34,969 nt of DNA from Candidatus Omnitrophota bacterium. Lineage in GTDB: Bacteria; Omnitrophota; Gorgyraeia; 2-01-FULL-45-10. The notes under the pieces were generated by a model. The model did not search any database and was not told the origin of the DNA. It saw only the letters and a program-made list of their open reading frames with translations. A program made the translations under genes and the position numbers. Location of the stretch: NCBI GenBank assembly GCA_030695905.1, contig JAUYOL010000032.1, positions 1 through 34,969 of the forward strand, given 5' to 3'. Shown here in pieces: positions 28,001-34,969 of the stretch (its first letter is position 1; each line of letters begins with the position of its first letter).

Positions 28001-31000
28001 TCCTCGATAGCCCTCTGCATCCGACGAACGGCGCTTTCTCTTCTCTCTGACGCACCAAACGTAGAAACCGTTTCTCTCATTATCCCGCTATCCGAGAAGC
28101 TTCTGTTTATATCGTCAACTATCCCCTTCGGGGTCATCCTTGAATAAGCGGATTCGCTCATACCGCCCAACTTTTCATTATAAGTGTCTTCTTTACCAGT
28201 AAGCTCCAATTTCACCATAAGCTGATTTGTTTCTCTATCCCAAGCAAATGACGCCATATCCTGGCGCAAATAACCATTGACCAACTGCCGTAAGTCCCCC
28301 CTTAGTTCTCCTTTATACTGATCCAGCGCCAAATGGAATTGCGTAAGAATGCCGGTAAGAGTATTCTCAACCGCTTCTTTTACTTCAGGAAGCGCTTTTA
28401 TAGTGTCAGATGTATTTAATTTATCATCCACGCCGGATCTCGTCTGGAACCGGGTTCTAATTTTCTCTATAGTATCCCTCTCCTGCTGAGTTGACGCCGC
28501 TCTTGATAATAACCTAAACCTATTTACTAACGCCGTTCGCATGTTGTCTGATAAACTACTCACTAATGATATTTTTAAGAATGTGCCTTGGCTTTCAGTA
28601 ATCATATCCGTAAATTTCCGTGCTGTCATTGGCTCCGGCTTGCCATCTATGGCGCTATCTATTACCCAGGATTCTTTCTTATGGTATCCCCATTCACCCA
28701 ATTTGCCTATTCCTATGCCTCTATCCCTTCCCAATGTTTGCTCTACAATAGTCATGGGAGAATTCCTATCGAAGATACCAACCCACTTTACGCCGCTTTC
28801 CTTATACATAATATAAGTTTCCAAACTCTCTCTCAAGGCGGGATCTTTGGTTAACAAATTTAGTGACTCACGAGTTAATACTCCATTTTTGAATACATCT
28901 TTATCAAGTCTTCCTTCAGCAACCGCCGCTTCAATTGATTTAAATGCTTTTTCCGTCTTTGGAGATAGATATATGGCTTTTTCAAGATTCAATCCTGTGC
29001 AACCGCTTTGGTCCAATAATATGATTCCTTTATAAATATTCCCTTCGGCATCTTTAATTGCGCCATTCATTATCTCCTGGAAACTTTTTCCTTCTCTTAC
29101 ATCAACTTCATAGCGAACTAAATTGCCCCTGTTGTCGCGTACAGCTTCTCCATTTTTATATAGCTGGAACCAGTTTCCATTCTGTACCCATATATCAACA
29201 CCCGCTTTTGCGGCTATTTTTAACACAGCTGAAACTATGCTGCCTCTATCAACATCCGCCTGATGCTCTAATACGTATAACCTATCTATGTTGCCCAGTC
29301 GTGTAGATAGAAGAGGTTCTATATTCCCGGCCCATATCTCTCCTTCTAAAAATCTATTAATGCCATCCACACCATAGTTCTTGAACGCTTCCCCGAACAC
29401 CCCTCGTTCCACAGACTGGAAGGCGCGATAGTAATTTAAAAGTTCCGGTGTAGCTGTCATTAAGGTTCTGGCCATGAACTGTGACAAAATGTCGAGGTCT
29501 GTAACTTCTATTGAATCACCGCTTGTTCTCACTCTTTCAAGAGCTTTTCTCGCATACATGCTATCGCCAATTTTATTAAGATATTTTCTACCGATGAGTT
29601 CACGGGCGCCGGCTATATTCCATGCACTCCAGTACATATTGGTATCCGCATGATTCTCTGACCAAGGCACCACTCGCTCGCCTCCCACTCGCGCATCGTA
29701 ACCCCACCCGAAACCGCCTTCGCCTACCTCATGTTTCATGCGGAACGCATCCTCAAAGCCTTTTATAGCCGCCCTGAATATGCTGTATTCTTCTTTGGAA
29801 GAACTCGTAAAATCTTCGGCTCTTACCCTGTCAAGCCCCAGACTCTTACCGTCTGCCCATAACAGGAATTCTTGATGGAACTTTGATTGCAGCTCAAGCC
29901 ATCCGCCTTTTTGTTCAAGCATATAATTTTTCCTTACATACTCAACAAAGTTAGCGAACGTGTTATTGTACCCATTAATTTGTGATATATCTTCTGCGCC
30001 CTTGTTTCTCCATTCTGTATATAGATGATCCACGAAATTATATACCGCTTCAAGACTCGTCATTATCTTTTCGCCATCGGGTAGGTTCTTGAGCATTGCC
30101 TCATTGCCGCCCATTATTAGATGAGGTACAAATGGTAATACATGCGCTTCATCGTAAATAGCCCAACCCTTATCGGTTAATAATCCCATAAGGTTCGATG
30201 AGAACTTTTCGTTCCTATCCGAAGACATTTTTATAGATTTTAGGCTCATAAGGTCTGTTACAACTATATCGGCTTTCTCAACTTCTTCTAATAATCTTCC
30301 ACGCAGCGCATCCCTTCCCGGCAAATTATCAAACGAACTTATAAGGTCTCCATCTAAAAATAAGACAGTAACTTCTTTATCACCGATCTTTGCATATGCG
30401 CTTTCCAATTTTATGTTGCCATCGGCATCCAGTGATACCGGTCGAGAGGCTGCTCCTAATGCGCTACAGGTTTCTGCGTATAGTGATAGCGCTCTTGCCC
30501 TGTTCATGGTTATATCGACTACCCTGCCCAAAACTGGATTTTCAGATAGCTTGTATAATGATATTAGTATTGAACTCATAACGGGGGCTATTACGGAGGT
30601 TTTACCAAGGCCCGTGCCCATCTTTATCAGCTCTGCGGGCGACGACAATATATCAAGCATTGCTTTCACCTGATAATCCTTGACTTTCCAATCAGGCGTT
30701 TTGTTTTCTTTCGTTAACCTTGCGTTTTCATCTGCTTCTCTTTTGGCAAGGGATCTGTTTATAATATTTGCTATAATCTGCGCTATTTGGATAATGTTTT
30801 CAGGCGCCCCGGCTCTAACATTTACTCTATATCCGCCTATTCCAGCCGGATCTCTGACTATTTCAATATGGCCCGCTACAAGGTGGCCGTCTGTCTTTAA
30901 TAGATCTATAGACGCGCTTCTTTGTTTGCTGTCTTTTATTAATATAAATGCGTATCTTTGAAGTGCTATATTTTCTTTTGCCGCACGGCTGAAATATTTT

Positions 31001-34000
31001 GCTATACCAAATAACTCCGGATGTTCCTTATGTTCCTTGGCTATCTCCCTATCTATGGCCTTAAGAAGTTGCCGCGGGAGTTTTTGACTTAACTCTATAC
31101 GCAGCGTTGCCTTGTCTCTAAGCTGGGTACCGATATCTTGGCCAGAACCTTCGATTTTCTTATAATTCTCTGCCATCCATATTTTTGCAATGGCTTTATC
31201 TCCCAATAAAATTCTTACTTCTATATTTGCTTTTACGGTTTTTTGCAATTTCTCTGTTACGGATATCTCGATCCCATCTATGGATATCTCTCTTATTTCC
31301 CCGATCGCAATTCTAATCATGTCGGAAATAGATCCATGTTCTAACACCTTTGAAATTGCAGTATTCTTGAGCTCTTCGGAAACGGCAACTTTCACCTTCC
31401 CTATATCAATCTCATTTTTGTCCTTGGCCGTATTTATTATGGTTTGTAATAATAATTTATCGGCCGCGTTTACTATGTTTTTATAATTTAACGCTTTAAG
31501 TTCCGGAGTTGCCTTGACGCTTTCCATCTTCCCTTCTATCTCTAAGCGTATGCTTCCACCCTGAAGTTCATTGTATATTTCCGCAGCCCTATATAGATCA
31601 TTTTCCGGATTAAGTGCTTTATCGAGCTTCCTTGCCGCAGCATCTCTCAACCCTGAAACCTTAAAATCAATATCTACGAAAGTCGAATTAGCATCAACTA
31701 CTTGCCCGCCCTTTATTGTGTCAGCAGGGTTTGCCTCATTTACGACGCGTGCACCGGTCAAAGTCATGGATTCGCCTATCTTGACTCTAGCCAACTCCAT
31801 AGCAACGGTTCTCATCTTATCCGTTATCGTGCCGGCATGGATCCCACTCTTGCCAAGATCCGAATCTTTGGTAGCTGCAACCCGTGCTATATCCGCATCT
31901 GTCTGTAGTTCTTTTATAAAATCTCTGATTTCGACAGAAGTCGCGCGAACTCCCATTGCCTCATTTTTGATTATGACTATGTCGCGCATTCTTGTCTGTT
32001 CCTTCTCTGTATATTTCGCATTCGCCTTTGCGAATAGGAAGAACCAGCCGAGCACTCCGCTGGGACCTACGAAGAAAGATGATAAGCCGGTTGGCCTGAA
32101 AGTGCCATCCTCGCTCTTTTGCGCCAATACATCCAGGGCGCTATTAACAGCGGTTACATAACCTGCTATATACATATTGCCTTCAGCCCAAGCAATAAAT
32201 CCAGCTATTCCTTCGCCAAATTTAGTTGCAACCCATGCATACGCGCGCTTCGACCATAATGTTACGGCAAACTCTTCTGCATCCAAGCCCTTACCAAATA
32301 CCTTTAGTATATTATTCCATGCCATTTGCACCAATGTAAGAGGCTTGGACATAACACCCGGGGCAGAGCTTAATGCGGATTTCCAGTTAAAGCCGGGGGT
32401 CATTTCAAAGGAGAATATCTTTATGAGTGGCCCCATCCAAAATCCTTGAGCGGGTCCGGTTATCGAGCTGGATATTAAGGCCTTTGCGGCTCCGAATATA
32501 TTGGATAATTCTATCGCTTCACCGGTAATCTCATTACGCAAAACGATCGGCTTACTAAAATCATTCATGCCGTGACCATTAAATATGCCCTTAATTCCGC
32601 CTATAAACCAAGACCAGACACCTGTAAACAAATTGAATGCCGGCGCAACGGCTAACCATGATACTGCTCCTTCTATCATGTGCATACCGAGAAGCTGCGC
32701 ACCGGTAACTTCTATTGTCCCCGCAGTCTTTAAACCCAGTAAAGTTCGGGCAAGCTTTTCTGATATGCCGACCTGCCCACCTTCGGCTACTTCAACTACT
32801 GTCTTTTGTGTCCCATATCTCATCAAATTACCTTGAGCCGAAGCAATATGTGTCAACCCGCGCGGACTGCCAAGATATGCTATGGCAAGTCCTATAGCAA
32901 CTCCTGTCAAGAAACTTACCGCTCTATCGCCAAAGGTAAGTTGGATTACAGGCTTTCCATCAGCACCTTTAAGATTGCCGGTACGATAGCGCAGTTCATC
33001 AAACCCCAGCTTTACAAGGCCACCAGCTAGGCCAAATTCTATTGTCGCTATCATAGGTTGCACGGCAATTCTGGCTGCACTGGCACCAGCTGGCGCGAAG
33101 AAAAGTTTTTCAGCAAGTATTCTAAAGTTCGTCGATACCACACCTTTTCCGTTAACTAATAATGAAGATTGTCCGCCTTTTGCTAATGCGTAGACTGGCT
33201 CACCTTTGCCGCTTACAGCAGGCTTGAAGCCCCAACGCATAAACTGTGTGGCTCCATACAAGCCAATACCCGCTACAGCATTACCCAGAGTATTCCACCC
33301 AATATTCGAAGTCCCTTCGAATATTTTATTCTCAATAGCTCCTACAGCGCCGCTTAACACACCTACTGCCCCAACTCGTGCCACCGTACCCCATACGCCA
33401 CCCATGCCAACTATATTTACACCTAAAGCGCCCAAACCATATTTAACGCCTATGGCTAATGCGGCGCCGATAGCCGCGTTTGTACCCAACCTCATCCAGC
33501 TAAATTCCTGGCCGCGAAAAGCCACATCATAAAGTAGATACCTGCCTCCTCCGATAGCTGCTCCTGTTAAACCGGTCGCGGCAATCTGTAATACTATCTG
33601 CCGACCAACCGTTAAACTTGCTCCGGCAATAGCTCCCGGCAAGGCTAATATTCCACCAGTCATTCCGCCTATCAAACCGTTTACTACTAATGAATTCAAA
33701 AATCCCTGGCTATCAAATCGCCATCTACCATATTCAAGGCCTGTGTAAATATAAGTTCCGGCGCTTACTGCTGTCGCAACTCCCATCGAGACTAGCATCC
33801 CTACTCCTATAGCATTTAACCATACCCCTAAAGGAATCCCGAATCCAGTAAACGTAAGCACTGTGCCGACAGTAAGTAATGCAACCGCAGTCGCTTCTTT
33901 CCATACATACGATACAATACCTCCCATGCTATCAATGGATTTGAGATTACCAAAAGTAATACCGCTGGCTACCCAGTATGATATTGTATTTATCCAGCCT

Positions 34001-34969
34001 CCATCGTAGAAATCGTTCCAGGATTTAGCCAGGCTGCCGTTAAGACCATAGTAGGCGTCGTAAGTTTTTATATCTGCTGATATTTGTTTTAATAATCCTC
34101 CTGTGGTATCTGCCAAAACTACTTTGGTTAATTCTTCCGCTGACATTTTTTCCGCATCTACACCTCTTAACGCGCCCATGCCGTCCACTTTAAATTTACC
34201 TTCCGTGACATATTTATCGTGCCAATAGGTAACAGCATTAGATATTGACAATTCATGGAGACTTTGTGAAGCACCTTCAATTCTTCCGGCAATAATATGT
34301 GAGCTTGCCACATCCACTCGAGCTTGATCCTCTGTTCTTAAGCTTGAATATCCTACAACTTTGTTAACGGCGTCCCAAGCATCAAATGTTCCCGAACCAA
34401 ACCACTCGTAGGCCAAACCGCCATAGTGACCTTGTATTCCTGCTGTTTCTCTTCTCAAATCGGCAAAAGTTATTTCCCCATTTTCAAACTTAGCAGCCAA
34501 TTGATAAAGCTTATTTGCGGTCGCTGCATATCCAAAATTATCTTTCCTTGGCTCTTTCGCGGCCAATTCAAATTTATATGCAGTGTCACGCAATGCTTCG
34601 ACCACCTCTTGGCGTTTTGCTATGCCAGCTTCATTGGGACTTCCACTCGATGTATTTCTACCTATGCCCATAGCTTCATCGAGCTGTCTTGCTTCGCGGC
34701 CAATAACTTTGCCACTGTTCGAACCAATGCCTATAAGTATATTATCCTTCATTATCCATAGTGTGGCGCCCAGGTTATTTGTGAATACTATGTTCTCCGA
34801 TATTCCGAACTGCCCGAGGGCGGATAGGGCCGATAATCTGTCAGCGCCTTCAGATAGGCCGACTATTGTTGTAGCTATACCGCGAGTGATAGCCGTATCG
34901 CCTGTGCGTGCCGTAGCTAACTTAACCTGGCCGTCCGTAGCCGCGTTCCTGGCCGTGTCATAGGTAGAG
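21142..34969 (-). CDS. Giant multidomain membrane protein (gene B), 5' end beyond window
   Basis: An open frame of at least 4,608 codons ending at TAA 21144-21142. The first ATG in the window (34752) is not a convincing start: the frame stays open for 72 further codons to the right edge, reads like protein (QVKLATARTGDTAITRG, SENIVFTNNLGATLW), and no SD precedes that ATG. Positions below count from the right edge. Gly/Ala-rich hydrophobic helices lie at about 357-583 and further ones to about 950; a mixed alpha/beta region follows; SF2 helicase about 1397-2123; helical region; membrane segments about 2868-2980; HEVAH at 3702; hydrophobic cluster about 3810-3855; HEVGH at 3936; HTHP at 4245; C-terminal alpha/beta region. 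The ORF is certain, while function is inferred only module by module. Genes of this size are known in Omnitrophota-type genomes. Confidence 0.95.
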   Translation of the reverse strand, partial: STYDTARNAATDGQVKLATARTGDTAITRGIATTIVGLSEGADRLSALSALGQFGISENIVFTNNLGATLWIMKDNILIGIGSNSGKVIGREARQLDEAMGIGRNTSSGSPNEAGIAKRQEVVEALRDTAYKFELAAKEPRKDNFGYAATANKLYQLAAKFENGEITFADLRRETAGIQGHYGGLAYEWFGSGTFDAWDAVNKVVGYSSLRTEDQARVDVASSHIIAGRIEGASQSLHELSISNAVTYWHDKYVTEGKFKVDGMGALRGVDAEKMSAEELTKVVLADTTGGLLKQISADIKTYDAYYGLNGSLAKSWNDFYDGGWINTISYWVASGITFGNLKSIDSMGGIVSYVWKEATAVALLTVGTVLTFTGFGIPLGVWLNAIGVGMLVSMGVATAVSAGTYIYTGLEYGRWRFDSQGFLNSLVVNGLIGGMTGGILALPGAIAGASLTVGRQIVLQIAATGLTGAAIGGGRYLLYDVAFRGQEFSWMRLGTNAAIGAALAIGVKYGLGALGVNIVGMGGVWGTVARVGAVGVLSGAVGAIENKIFEGTSNIGWNTLGNAVAGIGLYGATQFMRWGFKPAVSGKGEPVYALAKGGQSSLLVNGKGVVSTNFRILAEKLFFAPAGASAARIAVQPMIATIEFGLAGGLVKLGFDELRYRTGNLKGADGKPVIQLTFGDRAVSFLTGVAIGLAIAYLGSPRGLTHIASAQGNLMRYGTQKTVVEVAEGGQVGISEKLARTLLGLKTAGTIEVTGAQLLGMHMIEGAVSWLAVAPAFNLFTGVWSWFIGGIKGIFNGHGMNDFSKPIVLRNEITGEAIELSNIFGAAKALISSSITGPAQGFWMGPLIKIFSFEMTPGFNWKSALSSAPGVMSKPLTLVQMAWNNILKVFGKGLDAEEFAVTLWSKRAYAWVATKFGEGIAGFIAWAEGNMYIAGYVTAVNSALDVLAQKSEDGTFRPTGLSSFFVGPSGVLGWFFLFAKANAKYTEKEQTRMRDIVIIKNEAMGVRATSVEIRDFIKELQTDADIARVAATKDSDLGKSGIHAGTITDKMRTVAMELARVKIGESMTLTGARVVNEANPADTIKGGQVVDANSTFVDIDFKVSGLRDAAARKLDKALNPENDLYRAAEIYNELQGGSIRLEIEGKMESVKATPELKALNYKNIVNAADKLLLQTIINTAKDKNEIDIGKVKVAVSEELKNTAISKVLEHGSISDMIRIAIGEIREISIDGIEISVTEKLQKTVKANIEVRILLGDKAIAKIWMAENYKKIEGSGQDIGTQLRDKATLRIELSQKLPRQLLKAIDREIAKEHKEHPELFGIAKYFSRAAKENIALQRYAFILIKDSKQRSASIDLLKTDGHLVAGHIEIVRDPAGIGGYRVNVRAGAPENIIQIAQIIANIINRSLAKREADENARLTKENKTPDWKVKDYQVKAMLDILSSPAELIKMGTGLGKTSVIAPVMSSILISLYKLSENPVLGRVVDITMNRARALSLYAETCSALGAASRPVSLDADGNIKLESAYAKIGDKEVTVLFLDGDLISSFDNLPGRDALRGRLLEEVEKADIVVTDLMSLKSIKMSSDRNEKFSSNLMGLLTDKGWAIYDEAHVLPFVPHLIMGGNEAMLKNLPDGEKIMTSLEAVYNFVDHLYTEWRNKGAEDISQINGYNNTFANFVEYVRKNYMLEQKGGWLELQSKFHQEFLLWADGKSLGLDRVRAEDFTSSSKEEYSIFRAAIKGFEDAFRMKHEVGEGGFGWGYDARVGGERVVPWSENHADTNMYWSAWNIAGARELIGRKYLNKIGDSMYARKALERVRTSGDSIEVTDLDILSQFMARTLMTATPELLNYYRAFQSVERGVFGEAFKNYGVDGINRFLEGEIWAGNIEPLLSTRLGNIDRLYVLEHQADVDRGSIVSAVLKIAAKAGVDIWVQNGNWFQLYKNGEAVRDNRGNLVRYEVDVREGKSFQEIMNGAIKDAEGNIYKGIILLDQSGCTGLNLEKAIYLSPKTEKAFKSIEAAVAEGRLDKDVFKNGVLTRESLNLLTKDPALRESLETYIMYKESGVKWVGIFDRNSPMTIVEQTLGRDRGIGIGKLGEWGYHKKESWVIDSAIDGKPEPMTARKFTDMITESQGTFLKISLVSSLSDNMRTALVNRFRLLSRAASTQQERDTIEKIRTRFQTRSGVDDKLNTSDTIKALPEVKEAVENTLTGILTQFHLALDQYKGELRGDLRQLVNGYLRQDMASFAWDRETNQLMVKLELTGKEDTYNEKLGGMSESAYSRMTPKGIVDDINRSFSDSGIMRETVSTFGASERRESAVRRMQRAIEETAPNSGVTRDAIESAIKAYDANIRTGDRPAAMLGWAGLVLGALYSSLANSTGLNDVDKQSLTQKVSTVEQLVVNLQSGQTPAMLSDALSLAGKNDGMVATLLVAISPSVGLTQANIISNWALAERELQMKGAATEGITITEAIEFATSSNYASGALRMLGTAGQAVPGSRNALNASTRIVNKLNGAILSYQAKQEQYARAQYFGNFLTKAYAYTAMKIAGIRLNSAQRNYQNIVFVQIMKLADKLGISQATAFAIVARVNIVPRQLNVTLNWLSEMRAEIGESLIGNITVDQILVLAKYMTPVNTNAAQIPSGKPEISQEQRVLFGQMNAGQIERRIRNGITTLDDILTPSIRTLVDRRDVAKTMASLTQAEQELIVLAQLGRYAGEKGYIKPNEVAALSRNIAERENKIQELKAQAVETGLIPMGSELSGTDRGSTRRSAELLATMLVAGPSGKTPSRLADSLVAQGKITKDSAAYRVMQKAEAATILMNITGKTSAELAGLGLISADIAKVLQDRAPSAIRGWFTRMSDNLAASWQNTHPIFKVAAPLVLGGAIAAWAPVIGGVAVGIKGAIGIMTLLAMPLLNSYMGKMAEIIKQDSPAGDRSGLRKGMERFGMGTTGVLANPVIIALNIVGILSGSWTPTILAMAVGMAQGLAIKSSINREALRLWDRAMNSGVPELAMENVMAKIMDNQRSGKDTKITEIETVIAPTKTSLAEIFKLLTDEKQAPRMAAIYDVLPGSVKTEVTLGTLQVIAGKYEDVGVAAKMLRVQIIVSANLIKTVEKSQVWDYDIPVNQVDALAAQNGLATADLIMPVAEHVAGAMTRTASERSAGRVYSAEEVRDALTTMISSAVAREDQAATLGALINAVMQSDLKTDIAGAQLALSRLLQDARTAKEGEQPKPITLESVEKIAGEYNAKPSLMREAMFNYAQNFVARSGMPMSMVSQLSFGPEAGAMIGNVYNAYRILQIQLGDGVMDTVKFEEVDAILHAVSNWPALPISGKLTELAKIKTLTREQRGALKEMAAFHKDIFEPLEKGGVVKFDKLVGVDAQKAEELRQEDAIAASIMTGDELDNLNSLEAVAEGYHAIAVETISKQNARTFVKPVEARQKVMQEVIRADNLVQAKALVAKGLVLGYELVRNKLGTRMVIKQAAIPTIFEMLSEPGEYNITKKEVTQKTAELISMLWKERVYFNPLISSSGNILKDIGIIDGRAVVIDFANLAEITSENNSEAVAWLSEFPANFRENIKTISGIGEKISARLSDELRNNIVPVAASVTIEQPVPEPAKYEKTGAEQEISRFGITVNPGTPELLVKVLDNTQVARGLAELGLSKAGVVAQPDGSSMDINGRVVECEWVGNDVFYRLDLSNRADAGDLVHEVAHLVWRNIDKANQERFIGLVEKASGFEKDFRGRVVVDELLREEQFADIVGWIVMGEIDNKIKVPQNIRNFVALQIMAHPVLHAVRKAAEAIPALEEPRGPAAREGGFAQLAVVAGVAVVGLVAGVVAGVISPMALAVMGGVAAVGSLIAILGKIARPQSAAKAVAPISGEDFAKMHGVTIKVVPNEEWDRRADKLVNLGGIDADARVNAATGVMERRATLRYSKNIDEAIAHEVGHVLDKRYNITSQLRQAGSDRAIQEIVVAGFGAFGMKPEEVNVANHRITKLGEGLKGILPEAVAQAIGLRAVNPKSFAAEFPSADKFLVNMPINVETRLLPAGGETRGWLRNLGIGAVKELAPGRAISSPIAPVVGTSAFGTSAVAPMQNVNIIGRSQAMSIDASSVVERFTQQTGVTISATEKQKMAKAIINAKAGTVMAGQTVTVTVGAEVFTVEGSDKGVNLKEAILDKLDVKISAGREDLKVAREAINIMSAVSTEAAITIRTSDGTVEYGTKSEVSFNKNGAVEYFNCNQTIHAQGSYIYIHTHPAEAEDDREFDADRENYAKGYFGNNAVYVIAGSRIVPISIAITDTMPTFGSWVNTHTFSRETAAGISAVLYRENISSTISEMQELGEGLSALLGILRGEKFVKRAAARGVKDIYLRELEKLRADLAAMGPSGTSMSSYAILDKLTRLLKEAGVFQGKLAVVVDARRGAYSYREVADAIESTASADSPINYFVIVQESAKDIITKANVNIIRIPDGEPDIVGKARASIDQLVPNSHIAYALMESDIGSVTSHYRTFASAPEKEINNMSNFLIADKKSAALEGNSRNVAAAALMVELIRFIQRLAAQDKPTAVATEDCSAETVRTLNQIKNTLGGWLRVITKINIGKIINEFLSALNATAKSL
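22050..22345 (-). other. Gene B module: JAB/DUF4329-like domain
   Basis: SYIYIHTHPAEAEDDREFDADRE (written as motifs: HTHP at 22236-22225, then acidic residues and FDAD) followed by NNAVYVIAGSRIVPI. The HTHP-then-D layout with a downstream strand pair matches JAB-type folds, notably DUF4329 of Rhs-type proteins. The usual Ser of the JAMM motif is not clear, so activity is uncertain. Confidence 0.45.
22850..23350 (-). other. Gene B module: zincin-like metallopeptidase 2
   Basis: HEVGH (23163-23149) within DEAIAHEVGHVLDKRYN, preceded by strands (VTIKVVPNEEW, ATLRYSKNI). Downstream EAVAQAIGL and FAAEFPSADKFL could hold a third ligand. HExGH followed by acidic helices is common in peptidase-like domains of large phage or secreted proteins. 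Confidence 0.55.
23400..23545 (-). other. Gene B: hydrophobic cluster between the two zincins
   Basis: AQLAVVAGVAVVGLVAGVVA, SPMALAVMGGVAAVG and SLIAILG make two Gly/Ala/Val-rich helices that separate the two HExxH domains. Confidence 0.6.
23600..23960 (-). other. Gene B module: zincin-like metallopeptidase 1
   Basis: HEVAH (23865-23851) within DLVHEVAHLVWRNID, followed about 44 residues later by LREEQFADIVGW, where Glu/Asp could be the third zinc ligand as in gluzincins (E-x-x-A-D pattern). The spacing and motif fit an active metallopeptidase. The substrate is unknown. Confidence 0.6.
26030..26400 (-). other. Gene B: central membrane segments
   Basis: VAAPLVLGGAIAAWAPVIGG, GAIGIMTLLAMPLL, ANPVIIALNIVGIL and TPTILAMAVGMAQGLA form about four hydrophobic helices, between the helicase/helical region and the peptidase-like C-terminal third. 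They separate the protein into parts that could lie on opposite sides of a membrane. Confidence 0.65.
28600..30780 (-). other. Gene B module: SF2 / SecA-like helicase or translocase
   Basis: The motif set is complete and in order: Q-like KDYQVKAML; motif I KMGTGLGKTS (GTGLGKT 30618-30598); motif II WAIYDEAH (30153-30142); motif III LMTATPE (29457-29443); motif V DQSGCTGLNLEKA (about 29013-28975); motif VI EQTLGRDRGIG (about 28743-28711). PAELIKMGTGLGKT and AIYDEAHVLPFVPHLIMGG resemble the matching regions of SecA (EMKTGEGKT; DEARTPLIISG), more than DNA repair helicases. ATP-driven movement of nucleic acid or polypeptide is expected. A long insert between motifs II and III is specific to this protein. 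Confidence 0.8.
32100..33900 (-). other. Gene B: Gly/Ala-rich hydrophobic clusters
   Basis: Many hydrophobic stretches occur, such as AVALLTVGTVLTFTGFG, LIGGMTGGILALPGAIAGAS, AVSFLTGVAIGLAIAYLG and GVLGWFFLFAKA. They are rich in Gly and Ala with G-x-x-x-G spacing, unlike ordinary transporter helices and closer to the small-residue helices of large secreted toxins or pore- and translocation-associated segments. Membrane insertion or self-translocation is possible. Confidence 0.55.

Noticed and set aside
34700-34752. Walker A-like GIGSNSGKV near the first visible Met of gene B
   Set aside because: Lacks the Ser/Thr after Lys and has no Walker B or fold context nearby.
1-34969. tRNA, rRNA or riboswitch
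   Set aside because: No cloverleaf, rRNA segment or recognised aptamer was seen; the few non-coding gaps are short and accounted for.

Overview
The window looks like bacterial chromosome dominated by two giant genes on the minus strand, both running off an edge. Gene A covers 1-17826: its start is inside the window and at least 5,942 codons follow before the left edge. Gene B covers 21142-34969: its stop is inside the window and at least 4,608 codons precede it, with the frame still open at the right edge. Such huge, mostly unfamiliar, multi-membrane ORFs mixing carbohydrate-active, peptidase and helicase modules are known from Candidatus Omnitrophota and related uncultured lineages. Assignment to that group is an inference from gene style; there is no rRNA or marker gene here.

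Gene A reads like a chain of secreted or membrane modules: a signal-like segment, a TIKI/ChaN-like domain, a second hydrophobic segment with a Pro/Thr/Gln linker, a lysozyme-like (transglycosylase) domain, a multi-pass family-2 glycosyltransferase, another signal-like segment, an (alpha/alpha)6 glucoamylase-like domain, a beta-sandwich, further hydrophobic segments, a second Thr/Gln/Pro linker, more than 1,000 residues of helical or coiled-coil sequence with TolC-like pieces, a Ser-rich linker and a long unrecognised region. It has its own promoter (TTGACT-N17-TATACT), with an inverted repeat just upstream.

Gene B has Gly/Ala-rich hydrophobic clusters, then a complete SF2/SecA-like helicase motif set, a long helical region with more membrane segments, two HExxH zincin-like motifs, a JAB/DUF4329-like HTHP motif and an unrecognised C-terminus.

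Between them (17827-21141) is a 3.3-kb island of ordinary-size genes: a REP-associated tyrosine transposase (RAYT, + strand), a nucleotidyltransferase with a small partner protein (- strand), and an AAA/DUF4143 ATPase (- strand). Four strong and one degenerate copy of a palindrome with core ACCCACCGGGTGGGT are scattered through it. Three copies begin within 2 nt of a stop codon or overlap it (RAYT, ATPase, gene B), and two copies flank the RAYT in direct orientation, as expected of a REP/RAYT system. The ATPase appears to have a promoter placed so close to its ATG that its mRNA would be leaderless.

The cell-envelope modules of gene A (glycan synthesis, glycan hydrolysis, possible murein cleavage) and the peptidase, JAB and helicase modules of gene B suggest large surface or envelope machines, possibly acting on other cells or on the cell's own envelope. 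That functional reading is inference.
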